A DNA stretch of 64,000 nt, taken from Marinoscillum sp040222955. GTDB taxonomy: Bacteria; Bacteroidota; Bacteroidia; Cytophagales; Cyclobacteriaceae. A model generated the notes under the pieces. That model searched no databases, was not told where the DNA came from, and saw nothing but the letters and a program-made list of their open reading frames with translations. Each line of letters begins with the position of its first letter. Within the stretch, counting starts at the first letter, position 1. A program made the position numbers and the translations under genes. Below are positions 25,914 through 34,982 of the stretch, piece by piece. Location: NCBI RefSeq assembly GCF_040222955.1, contig NZ_JAVKCA010000025.1, positions 74,012 through 138,011 of the forward strand. The letters are read 5' to 3'.

Positions 25914-27617
25914 TTACTGCTTGATCATCTTACCGGAAGCCGCCTGTCTACCAGCCTGAAACTGATAGTAATACACACCTTTCGGCACAATAGAACCTGT
26001 AGCACCAGTGCCATCCCAAATCACAGATTTAGTACCGGTCAGATCAGTCATGCTCAGTGTTCGAATTACACTTCCAGAAACATCAAATATCCTGACAAGA
26101 AAATCCGTCTCGCCATCCCAATCAATCGGTATGGACACTGACTCTGTAAAGGGATTGGGGTAGGCTGATGTGGCATCCAAAGTCGTCACCTCATGGATGG
26201 GCTCTGACGTTCTCGAACCTACTGCAGGCGTGATCGCCCACCAGTTAATATTCCATCCCCCACTGAGGGCTTTGATGCCGAAACTCTGCGTACCTGCACT
26301 AAGCGTAACATTTTGATAAATAGTGGTCCAAGTCTGCCAGCCACCGGTAGAGGGTATAGCAATACTCCCATAGATCGTACCTCCACCTGCTTGCTCCAGT
26401 TGCAGGGTTCCACCACCACTCTGGCTCGCCACGCGGTAAGCAATACTATAGGTGCCACTGGAAGGGATGTTGATGTTATTGTAGGTCATCCAGTCTCCGG
26501 CATCTATCCAGCCCACATTTAAATTACCCCCATTGGGATCACTGGTGGTTTCGGTCTGCACACCACTCATATTATTATAGTCTTCGGCCTGAATGTACTG
26601 AGTGCCTCCGCCACCATTTTGCCAACTTCCGGTACCATTCCAACCGGGCATTTCATCCAATACCCGCACTCGGCCAGACCAGTAGATGTTCTGAATTTTC
26701 TGGTTGGAGTTACCTGAAAAAACCAACTCGGACCACCCCATAAAGAACGTCCAAAGTGGCTGCTGATTCAATAAGTTGACCGCAGGGAGATCCTCACACT
26801 CGCCAATACCTATTGGTTTGCCATTGGCTTTATTGACCATGGCGTTATACTTTGTAGAGGTATAGCCATTGCCGTCTGACCAATACATATCCATGGTCAG
26901 CACATCCCAATAGCCCGATCCGGGATCATAGTTATTGAGATCACTCGTGAAGGATCCGAAATCCTGAAGATTATATACCCAAATAAGGTTGGACAATCCT
27001 TTGTCATAAGTAAAGTAATCATGGGTGAGCCGGTATAAGGCTGCACTTCCTCCAGATCCTGGTCTGCCTCCCCACCAGAAGGCTCCCTGATTCATCTCAT
27101 GAAGCGGGCGAAAAAAGACCTCCACTCCGGCATCCTCCAGCTGCTGTAAAAAGGTAGCTACCTCATCCATCATGGCTTTCCAATTGTTATTGATAGTGGT
27201 GCCATTAGTCAGAAGGTTGTTCCACTGGGTATTATTGAGATAACTTTTCACATCACCGCTGCCCGAGTCCCAGTTGCAAGCCTCACCGCTCACGGGGTTG
27301 CAGGCATGCCACATGAGGTTGATCATGGCACCATTGTTCCATTCGGTGATTACCTGATTGATCATGGTTTGCCGGTCATCGATCTCCCAGGATTCAAACA
27401 TAAAATCTGAGCTATAAAGCCCGGGCCAATCTCCGGTGACGCTGTGCAGCTGCTGGCTGTACTGATTGGGATTACTGATGGGCTGGCGGTTGTGGATGCC
27501 ACCGATCGTGTTTGTGCCCTGTATGCTATACAGGTAGTTGAGGGATTCATAGGGTGTTTGCGCATAACTGATATTTACACAGAATACGCAAAGGCAAGCC
27601 ATTAATAATACTTTCAT
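25914..27617 (-). CDS. GH26 beta-mannanase with CBM6 and T9SS sorting domain
   Basis: This 567-residue modular enzyme is predicted to be secreted through the type IX system. A signal peptide (LLMACLCVFCVNISYAQ) leads to a GH26 catalytic domain (about 21-330). Its acid/base is Glu174 in FFRPLHEMNQGAFWWG and its nucleophile Glu273 in PIGIGECE. A Gly-rich linker leads to a CBM6-like domain (about 340-462; YIQAEDYNNMSG, WIDAGDWMTYNNI, GWNINWWAI). The C-terminal T9SS type A domain (about 485-567) has SAYPNPFTESVSI, GSIVPKGVYYYQF and ends GKMIKQ. It should be released or tethered outside the cell and attack polymeric mannan. It is the tandem, larger relative of the gene at 24859. Confidence 0.95.
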   Translation of the reverse strand: MKVLLMACLCVFCVNISYAQTPYESLNYLYSIQGTNTIGGIHNRQPISNPNQYSQQLHSVTGDWPGLYSSDFMFESWEIDDRQTMINQVITEWNNGAMINLMWHACNPVSGEACNWDSGSGDVKSYLNNTQWNNLLTNGTTINNNWKAMMDEVATFLQQLEDAGVEVFFRPLHEMNQGAFWWGGRPGSGGSAALYRLTHDYFTYDKGLSNLIWVYNLQDFGSFTSDLNNYDPGSGYWDVLTMDMYWSDGNGYTSTKYNAMVNKANGKPIGIGECEDLPAVNLLNQQPLWTFFMGWSELVFSGNSNQKIQNIYWSGRVRVLDEMPGWNGTGSWQNGGGGTQYIQAEDYNNMSGVQTETTSDPNGGNLNVGWIDAGDWMTYNNINIPSSGTYSIAYRVASQSGGGTLQLEQAGGGTIYGSIAIPSTGGWQTWTTIYQNVTLSAGTQSFGIKALSGGWNINWWAITPAVGSRTSEPIHEVTTLDATSAYPNPFTESVSIPIDWDGETDFLVRIFDVSGSVIRTLSMTDLTGTKSVIWDGTGATGSIVPKGVYYYQFQAGRQAASGKMIKQ

Positions 27618-27657
27618 GATTTTTAGGGTTTGGTTAAAATTCAGTTTAATTAGTCAC

Positions 27658-27671
27658 GGCACCTGAGTGCC
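27658..27671 (-). terminator. Short hairpin after GH26 lipoprotein gene
   Basis: GGCAC and GTGCC pair over 5 bp around a 4-nt loop just after the stop codon of the 27675 gene on the minus strand. No strong U-run follows, so it may be a weak terminator or a processing stem. Confidence 0.3.
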
Positions 27672-27674
27672 TGG

Positions 27675-28862
27675 CTACTTCACAGTCACACCTTCTGCCA
27701 TCTGATACATATCCGGCAGGTCTCCACTAAAAACGGTAAATGAGCTATTGTAAAAATCCACGAAATCAGCCGCAGACTTATGCCCTGCCCACGGGCCATA
27801 GTAATGATATCCGGAGTGGCTGGGATCATATTTATTCCTCCACATCACCACGAGGCTGATCTCTTTCCCGATTATGGGAGTAAGAATCTGTTCGGTCCAG
27901 TACTTCCGATATTCGCCGCCACTGTTATCGCGCACGCCTTCTATCCCGGTTTCCGTCACTCCGCAGGGTTTTTTCTTATCCTTTGACAACTGTGCCAGGT
28001 TTTTCACATTGGTGGACAAAGCATTGGTATTGGTACCATGATAGCTGTCCATCCCTATAAAATCCACATAGTCGTCTCCCGGCCACCGATAGAGCAGATT
28101 ATCCACAGATCCTACCCCGTCCAGTTGCGGGGAAATAGCAAAAATGAGGTTGTGGACTCCCTTCTCTTTAGTTAAATAATCCACCGTAAACTGCCAGAAA
28201 GCGATGAATTCAGACTGGGTCGTGCAGGTTTTCCCCCACCAGGACCATGTCTGAGTATGCTCGTGATAGGGCCTGAACAAAATGGGGATGAGGTTATCAT
28301 CAGCATCCTTAAGTCCATTGACAAAATCAGCCAGGCGATCCAGCCAGATTGTGTATTTGATATTTGTCTCACTTCCAGATTCCAGAATGCTTTTGACCAC
28401 CGCAGTGTTCGAGTTATCCCAGGAGTCTCCACCTGTAAGCGGATTGTTCAAATGGGCACATGCAGTGATCACCTCGCCGCGATTCCGGGCCTCAAGTATG
28501 GTTCTTCGTCGGTCATCGTTCAGGTCGCTGGTTGAATACCTGTCATCCATGATCTCGGCAAAGTCCACACTAAAGACCGCAGGATAATCTCCACAAACTT
28601 CCTTAACATCCGATCCTCCAGCATCTGTATACCAGTCGCGACCATAAATAAGATCATCATGATGCCCAAACATAAAACCCTCAGCCTGAATTTTCCAGAG
28701 GTTGGAGTATAGGGCTCTGGTCTCCAGAGTGGCTTGTTCATCTACCAGGGTCAGGGTGACTGTATCTACTTCGTTGGGTTCGGGCTCGGGTTCCGGGTTG
28801 TCATTTGCCGCACAGGCCATCAGGCCAAACACAAGAAGGAGTAAGTATAAAAGGTTTTTCAT
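27675..28862 (-). CDS. GH26 beta-mannanase lipoprotein, clade 1
   Basis: The enzyme is predicted to be a surface lipoprotein that cleaves mannan before import. From the start at 28862 it has 395 residues. The N terminus is MKNLLYLLLLVFGLMAC (lipobox LMAC, Cys17), followed by an acidic Asp/Glu/Pro spacer (EPEPEPNE) typical of surface-exported Bacteroidota lipoproteins. Catalytic motifs are LFRPYHEHTQTWSWWG (Glu201) and GVTETGIEGV (Glu304), with GFMFGHHDD near the front. An in-frame ATG at 28955 would add 31 residues that do not look like a signal peptide and would cover the UUCG hairpin at 28920. It immediately follows the SusC-SusD-SusE-like genes, the usual place for the surface endo-enzyme. 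Confidence 0.94.
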   Translation of the reverse strand: MKNLLYLLLLVFGLMACAANDNPEPEPEPNEVDTVTLTLVDEQATLETRALYSNLWKIQAEGFMFGHHDDLIYGRDWYTDAGGSDVKEVCGDYPAVFSVDFAEIMDDRYSTSDLNDDRRRTILEARNRGEVITACAHLNNPLTGGDSWDNSNTAVVKSILESGSETNIKYTIWLDRLADFVNGLKDADDNLIPILFRPYHEHTQTWSWWGKTCTTQSEFIAFWQFTVDYLTKEKGVHNLIFAISPQLDGVGSVDNLLYRWPGDDYVDFIGMDSYHGTNTNALSTNVKNLAQLSKDKKKPCGVTETGIEGVRDNSGGEYRKYWTEQILTPIIGKEISLVVMWRNKYDPSHSGYHYYGPWAGHKSAADFVDFYNSSFTVFSGDLPDMYQMAEGVTVK

Positions 28863-28919
28863 TTTGATCATTTGAGCGCTGGCTATTGGATTTGTTTCAT
28901 CTACTGACACCAGCCCAAC

Positions 28920-28937
28920 CCCGCACCGAAGTGCGGG
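28920..28937 (-). other. GC-rich hairpin with cUUCGg tetraloop between SusE-like and GH26 genes
   Basis: On the minus-strand transcript CCCGCAC-UUCG-GUGCGGG forms a 7-bp GC-rich stem closed by the very stable C(UUCG)G tetraloop. No U-run follows. It lies between the SusE-like stop (28975) and the chosen GH26 start (28862), so it could protect the SusCD transcript from exonucleases or mark a processing point. Confidence 0.55.
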
Positions 28938-28974
28938 ATCGAAACGGGTCGTCAACTATATGAAGAAGTACTGT

Positions 28975-29916
28975 TTACTGTTTTTCCAGGTCTATCCAGA
29001 ATCTTCTGGGTTTCTTCACGAACTTATCATAGTCGCTATAGATCTTATCCCAGTCATCGGTGCCATTCAGATTGAAAGCAAAAGCATGTCCTGTGGTCGT
29101 TTTAGACAAGCCATTCCCAAGATCTTCGGTGGTATTAGCCTCTATGAACGACCCGCTGGTGGTAGTCCCATTTGCAAAGGTGAAGGTGATCAAACCTGTG
29201 GCGTAGTTTCTCAGCCACTCTCCTTCACCAGCAGGCACCTTCCTGTAAAAATGATTGATATCCGTGGGGGGATCCAGCACGAACGAAAAGTCTGCATATA
29301 GTCCATCTGCTCCTGCATCATTGACGATGGTGCCATAGGTATTACCATCTTCGGTAATCCCGGTCAACTCGAGTGTGAAAGAATTGTCCAGCTCAGCTTG
29401 CGGCCCGTCATTTTCTGGCCAAATCCATGGCTTATCAGTCATTGCCAATACTGCTCCACCTCCATATTCCGGCCCGGTGCCACCATAGACAATGAGGTTA
29501 GAAACCTTATAGGTACCCAGGATACTCTCCTGAAAAGAATCTACCGTGATGGTGTATACCCTGGACTTTCCAGTAGGTGAAGTAACTGTCATGGTGGCAC
29601 TTTGCTCCCCATTCTCAAAATTAAGGGCATCGCCTATGCCTACTGAGCCGGTGGCTCCGTATGAGAGTTGCAGACTGCTCACTTTGATACTACTCAGGTC
29701 AGGCACTGCATCAATATTGATGGTGAGTTCAATAACTCCGGTAGACTCATCAATCCGGACGATCTCGGCTTCACCTACCTGATTTTCGAATTTAATGTTC
29801 ATCACACTGCGCTCGTTGTTCCATCCACCCTCTTCAAAGTCTGCAAAGGGATCCTTCACACAAGAGAATAGTGACACTACCAGCACTGCTAACAATATAT
29901 TTGATATGAATTTCAT
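28975..29916 (-). CDS. SusE-like lipoprotein of unknown ligand
   Basis: The 313-residue protein follows the SusD gene by 24 nt and is therefore a candidate surface glycan-binding protein of the second SusCD system. It has a signal peptide and lipobox VVSLFSC (Cys19), then VKDPFADFEEGGW. Residues about 35-130 look like the Ig-like DUF5018 type domain (VGEAEIVRIDESTGVIELTI, GKSRVYTITVDSF). Residues about 135-313 form a beta-rich domain with aromatic clusters (MTDKPWIWPENDG, KPRRFWIDLEK) that could bind sugar. There are no IPT repeats, unlike the SusE-position proteins of the other two loci. I do not recognise the C-terminal domain. Mannan binding is inferred from position. Confidence 0.75.
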   Translation of the reverse strand: MKFISNILLAVLVVSLFSCVKDPFADFEEGGWNNERSVMNIKFENQVGEAEIVRIDESTGVIELTINIDAVPDLSSIKVSSLQLSYGATGSVGIGDALNFENGEQSATMTVTSPTGKSRVYTITVDSFQESILGTYKVSNLIVYGGTGPEYGGGAVLAMTDKPWIWPENDGPQAELDNSFTLELTGITEDGNTYGTIVNDAGADGLYADFSFVLDPPTDINHFYRKVPAGEGEWLRNYATGLITFTFANGTTTSGSFIEANTTEDLGNGLSKTTTGHAFAFNLNGTDDWDKIYSDYDKFVKKPRRFWIDLEKQ

Positions 29917-29940
29917 GATAATATGCTTTTGCGTTGATAA

Positions 29941-31434
29941 TTATAAACCCTGGTTGAGATCAATCTCCACCTGTGGAATCGGGTAATAAGCTACCTCCTC
30001 GTCTGTGAGACCGGATGCTTCTTCCACCAGGTCATTCACCACATTGAACCTTCGCAAATCATAGAGCCTGTTGCCCTCAAAGGCCAGCTCCCAACCACGC
30101 TCATTCCACACAGCCTGTCTGAAATCTTCCTCAGAAAGGCCAGGAGTCAAATCACCCAAACCTGCCCGGCCTCTGATATAATTCACCAAGTCATAGGCTT
30201 CAGTCACAGGACCAGCCGCTTCTGCATAGATCAGTGCGATATCCGAAAAACGAATGAGGTACGGTTTGGTACTGGTTTTATCCGTGATGAAGTGCGGGTC
30301 GATGTACTTTCTGGAGAAACGATAAGGCATGGAACCCGGAAAGGAAGCGATCTCATTGCCAGCAGCATCGTACACGGCATCCACCAGCAGCAACTGCCCT
30401 CTTTGGTCTGCCGCGTCAAATGTGTTGTAAAAACTCTCTCTGGTCTGAAATACGCTCCACCCGTCATGAGATACGGTGTAAGAGCCATCATTATCGTCCA
30501 GATAGATATCCCCTCCTGCTATGTAGGGAACGAAAAGTTTTGAGATTTTCGAATAATCACCTTCTATGGTTCCTGACCTATCCATGGACATCAGGAAAAT
30601 ATGCTCCGGGCCCTTCGGCTGATCCACATCATAAATATCCAGCAAAGTATCATCAAAACCATATACCGACTGACCATTGATCACCTCAGCAGCAAAGTAA
30701 GCCGCACTGTCATACATGGCATTGACATCTCTACTCAGATCTCCGTATAAAGGCACGTTGTGCCCTTTGGAAGACGCCATATGCAAATAGGCCTTGGCAG
30801 CCAAAGCCTGTGCAGCTACCTTATCAGCCCTTCCCGTTGCCTGATTGACCGTGAGTAATTCAGCGGCCTTGCGGCAGTCTGAAAGGATCAGATTATATAC
30901 CTCATCCAAGTCTACGGCCAAAGGTGCAGAAGTCTCGTTGAGGGAGGCTACCAATGTAGTATGCATGGGCACACGGCCAAAATTTCTAACCAAATTGAAA
31001 TAATTCCATGCTCTCAGAAAATGGGCCTCACCCAGGTATTTGCCTTTCAGGTCTTCGTCGATTGGCGACTGAGGGATTATATCCAGAATTGCATTGGATC
31101 TGTTGATGGCAATATAGGCGTACTTAAAGAAGTTCACCAGGCTTCTGTTGGTAGAAAAATTATCAGTTTTCCAATTGTTAAGGTCCTGCGCATCAGGGCC
31201 TTCATCGGCCTTAGGCCCACACTCATCAGTAGGCATATCTCCCAGCAAAAACACGGTTCTGGAATACTCCAGAAAAGTAAGCGCATCGTAGGCATAAGTG
31301 ATGGCTGCCTCTGCGTCTTCGGCTGAGTTGTAGAAGTTATCCTCCGAGTAAAAACCATAGGGCTCTTCACTCAGATCACATGCATTGGTCATCAAAAGAC
31401 CAAGTATAATGAAGGTATAATATCTTAGTTTCAT
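29941..31434 (-). CDS. SusD/RagB-family lipoprotein (second pair)
   Basis: This 497-residue SusD homologue has lipobox LLMTNAC (Cys19) and the N-terminal pattern DLSEEPYGFYSEDNFYNSAEDAEAAI. Family motifs include AYIAINRSNAILDIIP, GEAHFLRAWNYFNLVRNFGRVPM, AQALAAKAYLHMASS, RFSDIALIYAEAAG and WELAFEGNRLYDLRRF. It lies 12 nt after its SusC partner. With that partner and the downstream SusE-like and GH26 genes it forms the core uptake operon of the central mannan locus. It is clearly different in sequence from the SusD at 1735-3408, so the two pairs probably bind different mannan forms (inference). Confidence 0.96.
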   Translation of the reverse strand: MKLRYYTFIILGLLMTNACDLSEEPYGFYSEDNFYNSAEDAEAAITYAYDALTFLEYSRTVFLLGDMPTDECGPKADEGPDAQDLNNWKTDNFSTNRSLVNFFKYAYIAINRSNAILDIIPQSPIDEDLKGKYLGEAHFLRAWNYFNLVRNFGRVPMHTTLVASLNETSAPLAVDLDEVYNLILSDCRKAAELLTVNQATGRADKVAAQALAAKAYLHMASSKGHNVPLYGDLSRDVNAMYDSAAYFAAEVINGQSVYGFDDTLLDIYDVDQPKGPEHIFLMSMDRSGTIEGDYSKISKLFVPYIAGGDIYLDDNDGSYTVSHDGWSVFQTRESFYNTFDAADQRGQLLLVDAVYDAAGNEIASFPGSMPYRFSRKYIDPHFITDKTSTKPYLIRFSDIALIYAEAAGPVTEAYDLVNYIRGRAGLGDLTPGLSEEDFRQAVWNERGWELAFEGNRLYDLRRFNVVNDLVEEASGLTDEEVAYYPIPQVEIDLNQGL

Positions 31435-31446
31435 CGTTGTGTCTCG

Positions 31447-34400
31447 TTAAAATGTCAAATTCAAACCCAATGTCCATTTTCTGAGGCGAGGATATCCTCC
31501 CCAGTACCTTCCGTCTGTCCCCACCTCCGGATCATATCCGTTGAATTTGGAGAAAGTGTAAAGGTTGGACGCATTCATAAACACACGTGCTGAAATAGCA
31601 GCTGGCAACTTGATCGTGTACCCCATGTTGAGGTTTTGGATTCTCACAAAGGATCCGTCTTCCAACCACCAGTCTGAAAACTTGGTCTGTCTGCCATCCT
31701 TCAAACTCGGGTATTCATTGGTTGGGTTGTCAGGCGTCCATCGGAAGGGTACCATACTCGGCTGATTGAAAGCCTGAGTGTTCAACACGTCATTTCCGAA
31801 AACCCCATTGAGGAATACACTGAAATCAAAGTTTTTATAACTCACACTGAGGTTTAAACTTCCCATGAAGTCCGGGTTGGGATCACCAATGATGGTGCGA
31901 TCATTTTCGTCGATCACTCCGTCATCATTGATATCTACATACTTAAACTCTCCCGGCTGTGCCAGGTCTCCCTCCAGACCAGCTTCTACGCCCTCTTCCA
32001 GTGTCTGTACTATACCATGGGTCTGATAGCCATAAAACACATTTACAGGCTGCCCGATAGCCAACAGGTTAGGATAACCCCTGAACATTTCCAGGCTGTT
32101 GCCCGAATACTGAAACTGCATATCGGTGTTGGCGTCTGTGATGAGACCCGATTCCTCAGTATTGCCGAGGCTGGTCACTTCATTTCTGTTGCGATAGTAT
32201 ATCAAAGTGGCTCCCACTTTCAGATCTCCTCTGGAAACAATGTCCCCGTCCAGTGTGAGCTCTATTCCTTTGTTTTCAATAGATCCATCGTTGATCCACA
32301 TCCTGTCATAGCCCGAAGAAAGTGGTAAAATCCGCTCCTGAAGTAGATTATCAGTGTATTTCTGATAGTAATCAAAAGTAACTCTCAGTCTGTTTTTGAT
32401 GATGGCCATATCCACGCCAAAGTTGGCCTGCGCGGTGGTCTCCCATTTCAAATCAGGATTGGGTATACCTCCCCAAAGTACTTCTATTCCATCCTGACCA
32501 GTTCTGCCTACTTCCAGTCCCGGGCCTATAGCCGTGATCCAGCTACCGTCATTGTAATAGTTGCTAATTCCGTATCGGCTAAGTGTTTGGTAAGGTGAAA
32601 TCCCCTGGTTGCCAGAGATTCCATAGCTGGCACGCAATTTCAACTGGTCAAAGAAGCCCTGACCATTCATAAATCCCTCCTCATGAATTTTCCAACTTAC
32701 TGCTCCTGAAGGAAAATAGGCCCATTTGTTATTTTCTCCAAATTTGGAAGATCCGTCAGCCCGGGATGTGAAAGTAAACAGGTATCGGTTGTCATAAGCA
32801 TAGCTGGCTCTGAAAATACCGGACACCAATTTGGTCTCTGAAAGACCATTTCCTATGTCGTTAAGCTCGGGGTTTCCGGCCCCCATGTTCTCATTTTGGA
32901 GGGTTTCGTTCACGAAATCATACGCTGTAAGATTTGAAGACCTGATTTCATCATACTGATACGACTGGCCGATGGTAGCGCTGATTTCATGCTTACCCAA
33001 TAGTTTGGTGTAATTGGCAAAAGTCTCGCTAACCAGTGTGTTGAGTTGCCAATTGTTGATAGATGCGGCACCATTGTTGAACTGTCCAGCTTCGGTATAG
33101 CGCTTTGGCTGATACACGTCATTCACACTAAAACCAAATTTATAGTTAAGGCGGGAAGTCAGTGTGACTGAAGGTGCCACCTTCCACTCCAGATCCAAAA
33201 ACGAAAGCACATCCAGTGTTTTCGAAATGTTTTTCCTGTTCTCTGAAATAGCCACAGGATGACCAAAGTCATTATTATTCAACAAGTAGTAATCCCCATC
33301 TTCATCGTAAACCGGAAAAATCGGGTTTCTCCAGTAAGCGAGTCCTCCATTGGCATTACGTTTACCCCTGGTCAGAATATTGGTAAAAGTCACTTTGAAG
33401 TTGTCAAACACCTTGTGACCGATGTTGAGGTTGTAATTGAGTTTGGAGTAATCATCATCAATATAAACCCCTTTGTCGGTGAAGTAGTTAGCACTTAAAT
33501 TAAAGTTGGTGCGCTCGTTTGAGCTGGATATACTGACAGTAGTGTTATTGGAAATAGGATTGTCTCTGAATACAATTTCATCCCATTTGGTGTTGTATGG
33601 CCATTCTCCTGTGGCCAGTTCTTCAACAGACGGATAGTAAACGCCAGAAGGGCTCACCTCACCAATGTATACCGGTGGAAATCCACCATTACTGCGGGCT
33701 TCATTGTTCAGCTGAGCCATCAGTGCCGGGTTGCGCCAGAGGTTGAGTTTTGAAGTAAACCTTGAGACCGTGGTTTGCTGCCTTACGCTGATGTTGGTTT
33801 GACCTGTTTTGGCTTTTCTAGTGGTGATCATAATGACTCCATTGGCCCCACGAGAACCGTAAATTGCGGAAGCTGAAGCATCCTTGAGTACCTCTACTGA
33901 CTCAATGTCCGCCGGGTTGATCTGTTTGAGGTCTCCGGCATCTCCCATTGGAAATCCATCTACCACTACCAGTGGAGAGTTAGATCCACGTAGCGAACTC
34001 CCACCCCGGATTCTGACGGTAGCTCCTGCTCCGGGATCCTGCGATGAGTTGATAATCTGCAAGCCGGCAGCCCTTCCCTGCAATATGGTCTCCACTGAGT
34101 TGGCAGGGATATCTTTCACTTCTTCCAACTTTACCTGAGCCACTGAACCGGTGAGGTCACTTTTCTTAACCGAACCATAACCCACTACTACCACCTCTTC
34201 CAGGCTTGTGAAATCGGGAGCCATCTGTACGTCGATCACAGATCGGCCTCCTACTGGCACCTCTATGGTCTGAAAGCCCACAAAGGACACGATCAATATA
34301 CCACCATCGGAAACGTTCAGCTTATAGTTACCTTCCAAATCCGAAATGGTGCCGTTGCTGGTGCCTTTCTCCAGGATGGTGGCACCAGGGAGAGGATCCC

Positions 34401-34836
34401 CATTTTCGTCTGTGACCTTACCAGTCACGTCCGTTTGCTTATTGATGATCACCTCTATGGGCTCGGTCATCTGACCTTTGCCCTTGCTGATGCTGATGGT
34501 CTGATTGACCTGCCTGAAGTGGACACCTGTCTGCCCTGACACCTCCAGCAAAAGGTCAGCCACGGCTGCACGCTTTCGCGAAAGCGATAGGCTCACATTT
34601 TCACCCAGACTCTTATCCGTATAGAAAAACCTGAAGTTGGTTTGTCTCTCAATGTCCTTCAGCACCTCATCGAGCGAGCCTTCAGGAACATTTAGCTTAA
34701 TAAACACGTCTTTCACACTCTTCACCTGTCCAGCCACCGAATCGGCCAGAATAGAGGACATGGTGAGCACCAGGGCCAGAAAAGTGTACATAGAATATTT
34801 AGTAACCATAATGATGGTTTGAAATATGTATTTCAT
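31447..34836 (-). CDS. SusC-family TonB-dependent transporter with STN signalling domain
   Basis: The 1129-residue outer-membrane transporter differs from the other two SusC proteins of the window by an N-terminal secretin/TonB short N-terminal (STN) domain at about 44-117 (VFIKLNVPEGSLDEVLKDI, FFYTDKSLGENVSLSL). STN domains contact FecR-type anti-sigma factors, and a FecR/ECF pair lies directly upstream. A CarboxypepD_reg-like domain (about 134-215), a TonB-box-like stretch with VVVGYGSVKKSDLTGS, a plug (ILQGRAAGLQIINSSQDPG, SPLVVVDGFPMG) and a barrel ending TLGLNLTF follow. Alternative starts at 34809 or 34791 are possible. A 16-bp near-palindrome overlaps the chosen start codon. Confidence 0.95.
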   Translation of the reverse strand: MKYIFQTIIMVTKYSMYTFLALVLTMSSILADSVAGQVKSVKDVFIKLNVPEGSLDEVLKDIERQTNFRFFYTDKSLGENVSLSLSRKRAAVADLLLEVSGQTGVHFRQVNQTISISKGKGQMTEPIEVIINKQTDVTGKVTDENGDPLPGATILEKGTSNGTISDLEGNYKLNVSDGGILIVSFVGFQTIEVPVGGRSVIDVQMAPDFTSLEEVVVVGYGSVKKSDLTGSVAQVKLEEVKDIPANSVETILQGRAAGLQIINSSQDPGAGATVRIRGGSSLRGSNSPLVVVDGFPMGDAGDLKQINPADIESVEVLKDASASAIYGSRGANGVIMITTRKAKTGQTNISVRQQTTVSRFTSKLNLWRNPALMAQLNNEARSNGGFPPVYIGEVSPSGVYYPSVEELATGEWPYNTKWDEIVFRDNPISNNTTVSISSSNERTNFNLSANYFTDKGVYIDDDYSKLNYNLNIGHKVFDNFKVTFTNILTRGKRNANGGLAYWRNPIFPVYDEDGDYYLLNNNDFGHPVAISENRKNISKTLDVLSFLDLEWKVAPSVTLTSRLNYKFGFSVNDVYQPKRYTEAGQFNNGAASINNWQLNTLVSETFANYTKLLGKHEISATIGQSYQYDEIRSSNLTAYDFVNETLQNENMGAGNPELNDIGNGLSETKLVSGIFRASYAYDNRYLFTFTSRADGSSKFGENNKWAYFPSGAVSWKIHEEGFMNGQGFFDQLKLRASYGISGNQGISPYQTLSRYGISNYYNDGSWITAIGPGLEVGRTGQDGIEVLWGGIPNPDLKWETTAQANFGVDMAIIKNRLRVTFDYYQKYTDNLLQERILPLSSGYDRMWINDGSIENKGIELTLDGDIVSRGDLKVGATLIYYRNRNEVTSLGNTEESGLITDANTDMQFQYSGNSLEMFRGYPNLLAIGQPVNVFYGYQTHGIVQTLEEGVEAGLEGDLAQPGEFKYVDINDDGVIDENDRTIIGDPNPDFMGSLNLSVSYKNFDFSVFLNGVFGNDVLNTQAFNQPSMVPFRWTPDNPTNEYPSLKDGRQTKFSDWWLEDGSFVRIQNLNMGYTIKLPAAISARVFMNASNLYTFSKFNGYDPEVGTDGRYWGGYPRLRKWTLGLNLTF

Positions 34837-34924
34837 ATTTTTGTTATGAGTTAATTGAACATTAGGTCAGATTGGCAATCATGAAAGCGTCAACTTTCTG
34901 TCATGCTGATTTTGATGATTTCAA

Positions 34925-34957
34925 CCGGGGATTTACCACAAGTCCCCGGATTTTTTT
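34925..34957 (+). terminator. Hairpin with plus-strand T-run between FecR and SusC genes
   Basis: CCGGGGA (34925-34931) and TCCCCGG (34943-34949) form a 7-bp GC-rich stem, followed on the plus strand by ATTTTTTT. Both flanking genes are on the minus strand, where the U-run is on the wrong side. It could stop antisense transcription, or act as a stem that lowers read-through from FecR into SusC. Confidence 0.4.
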
Positions 34958-34982
34958 GAGAGTCATTTTTTCTTCATACGCA

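Noticed and set aside
34820..34835. TGAAATATGTATTTCA near-palindrome as an operator of the second SusC
   Set aside because: It overlaps the likely start codon and early codons, occurs once, and has no match at other promoters in the window.
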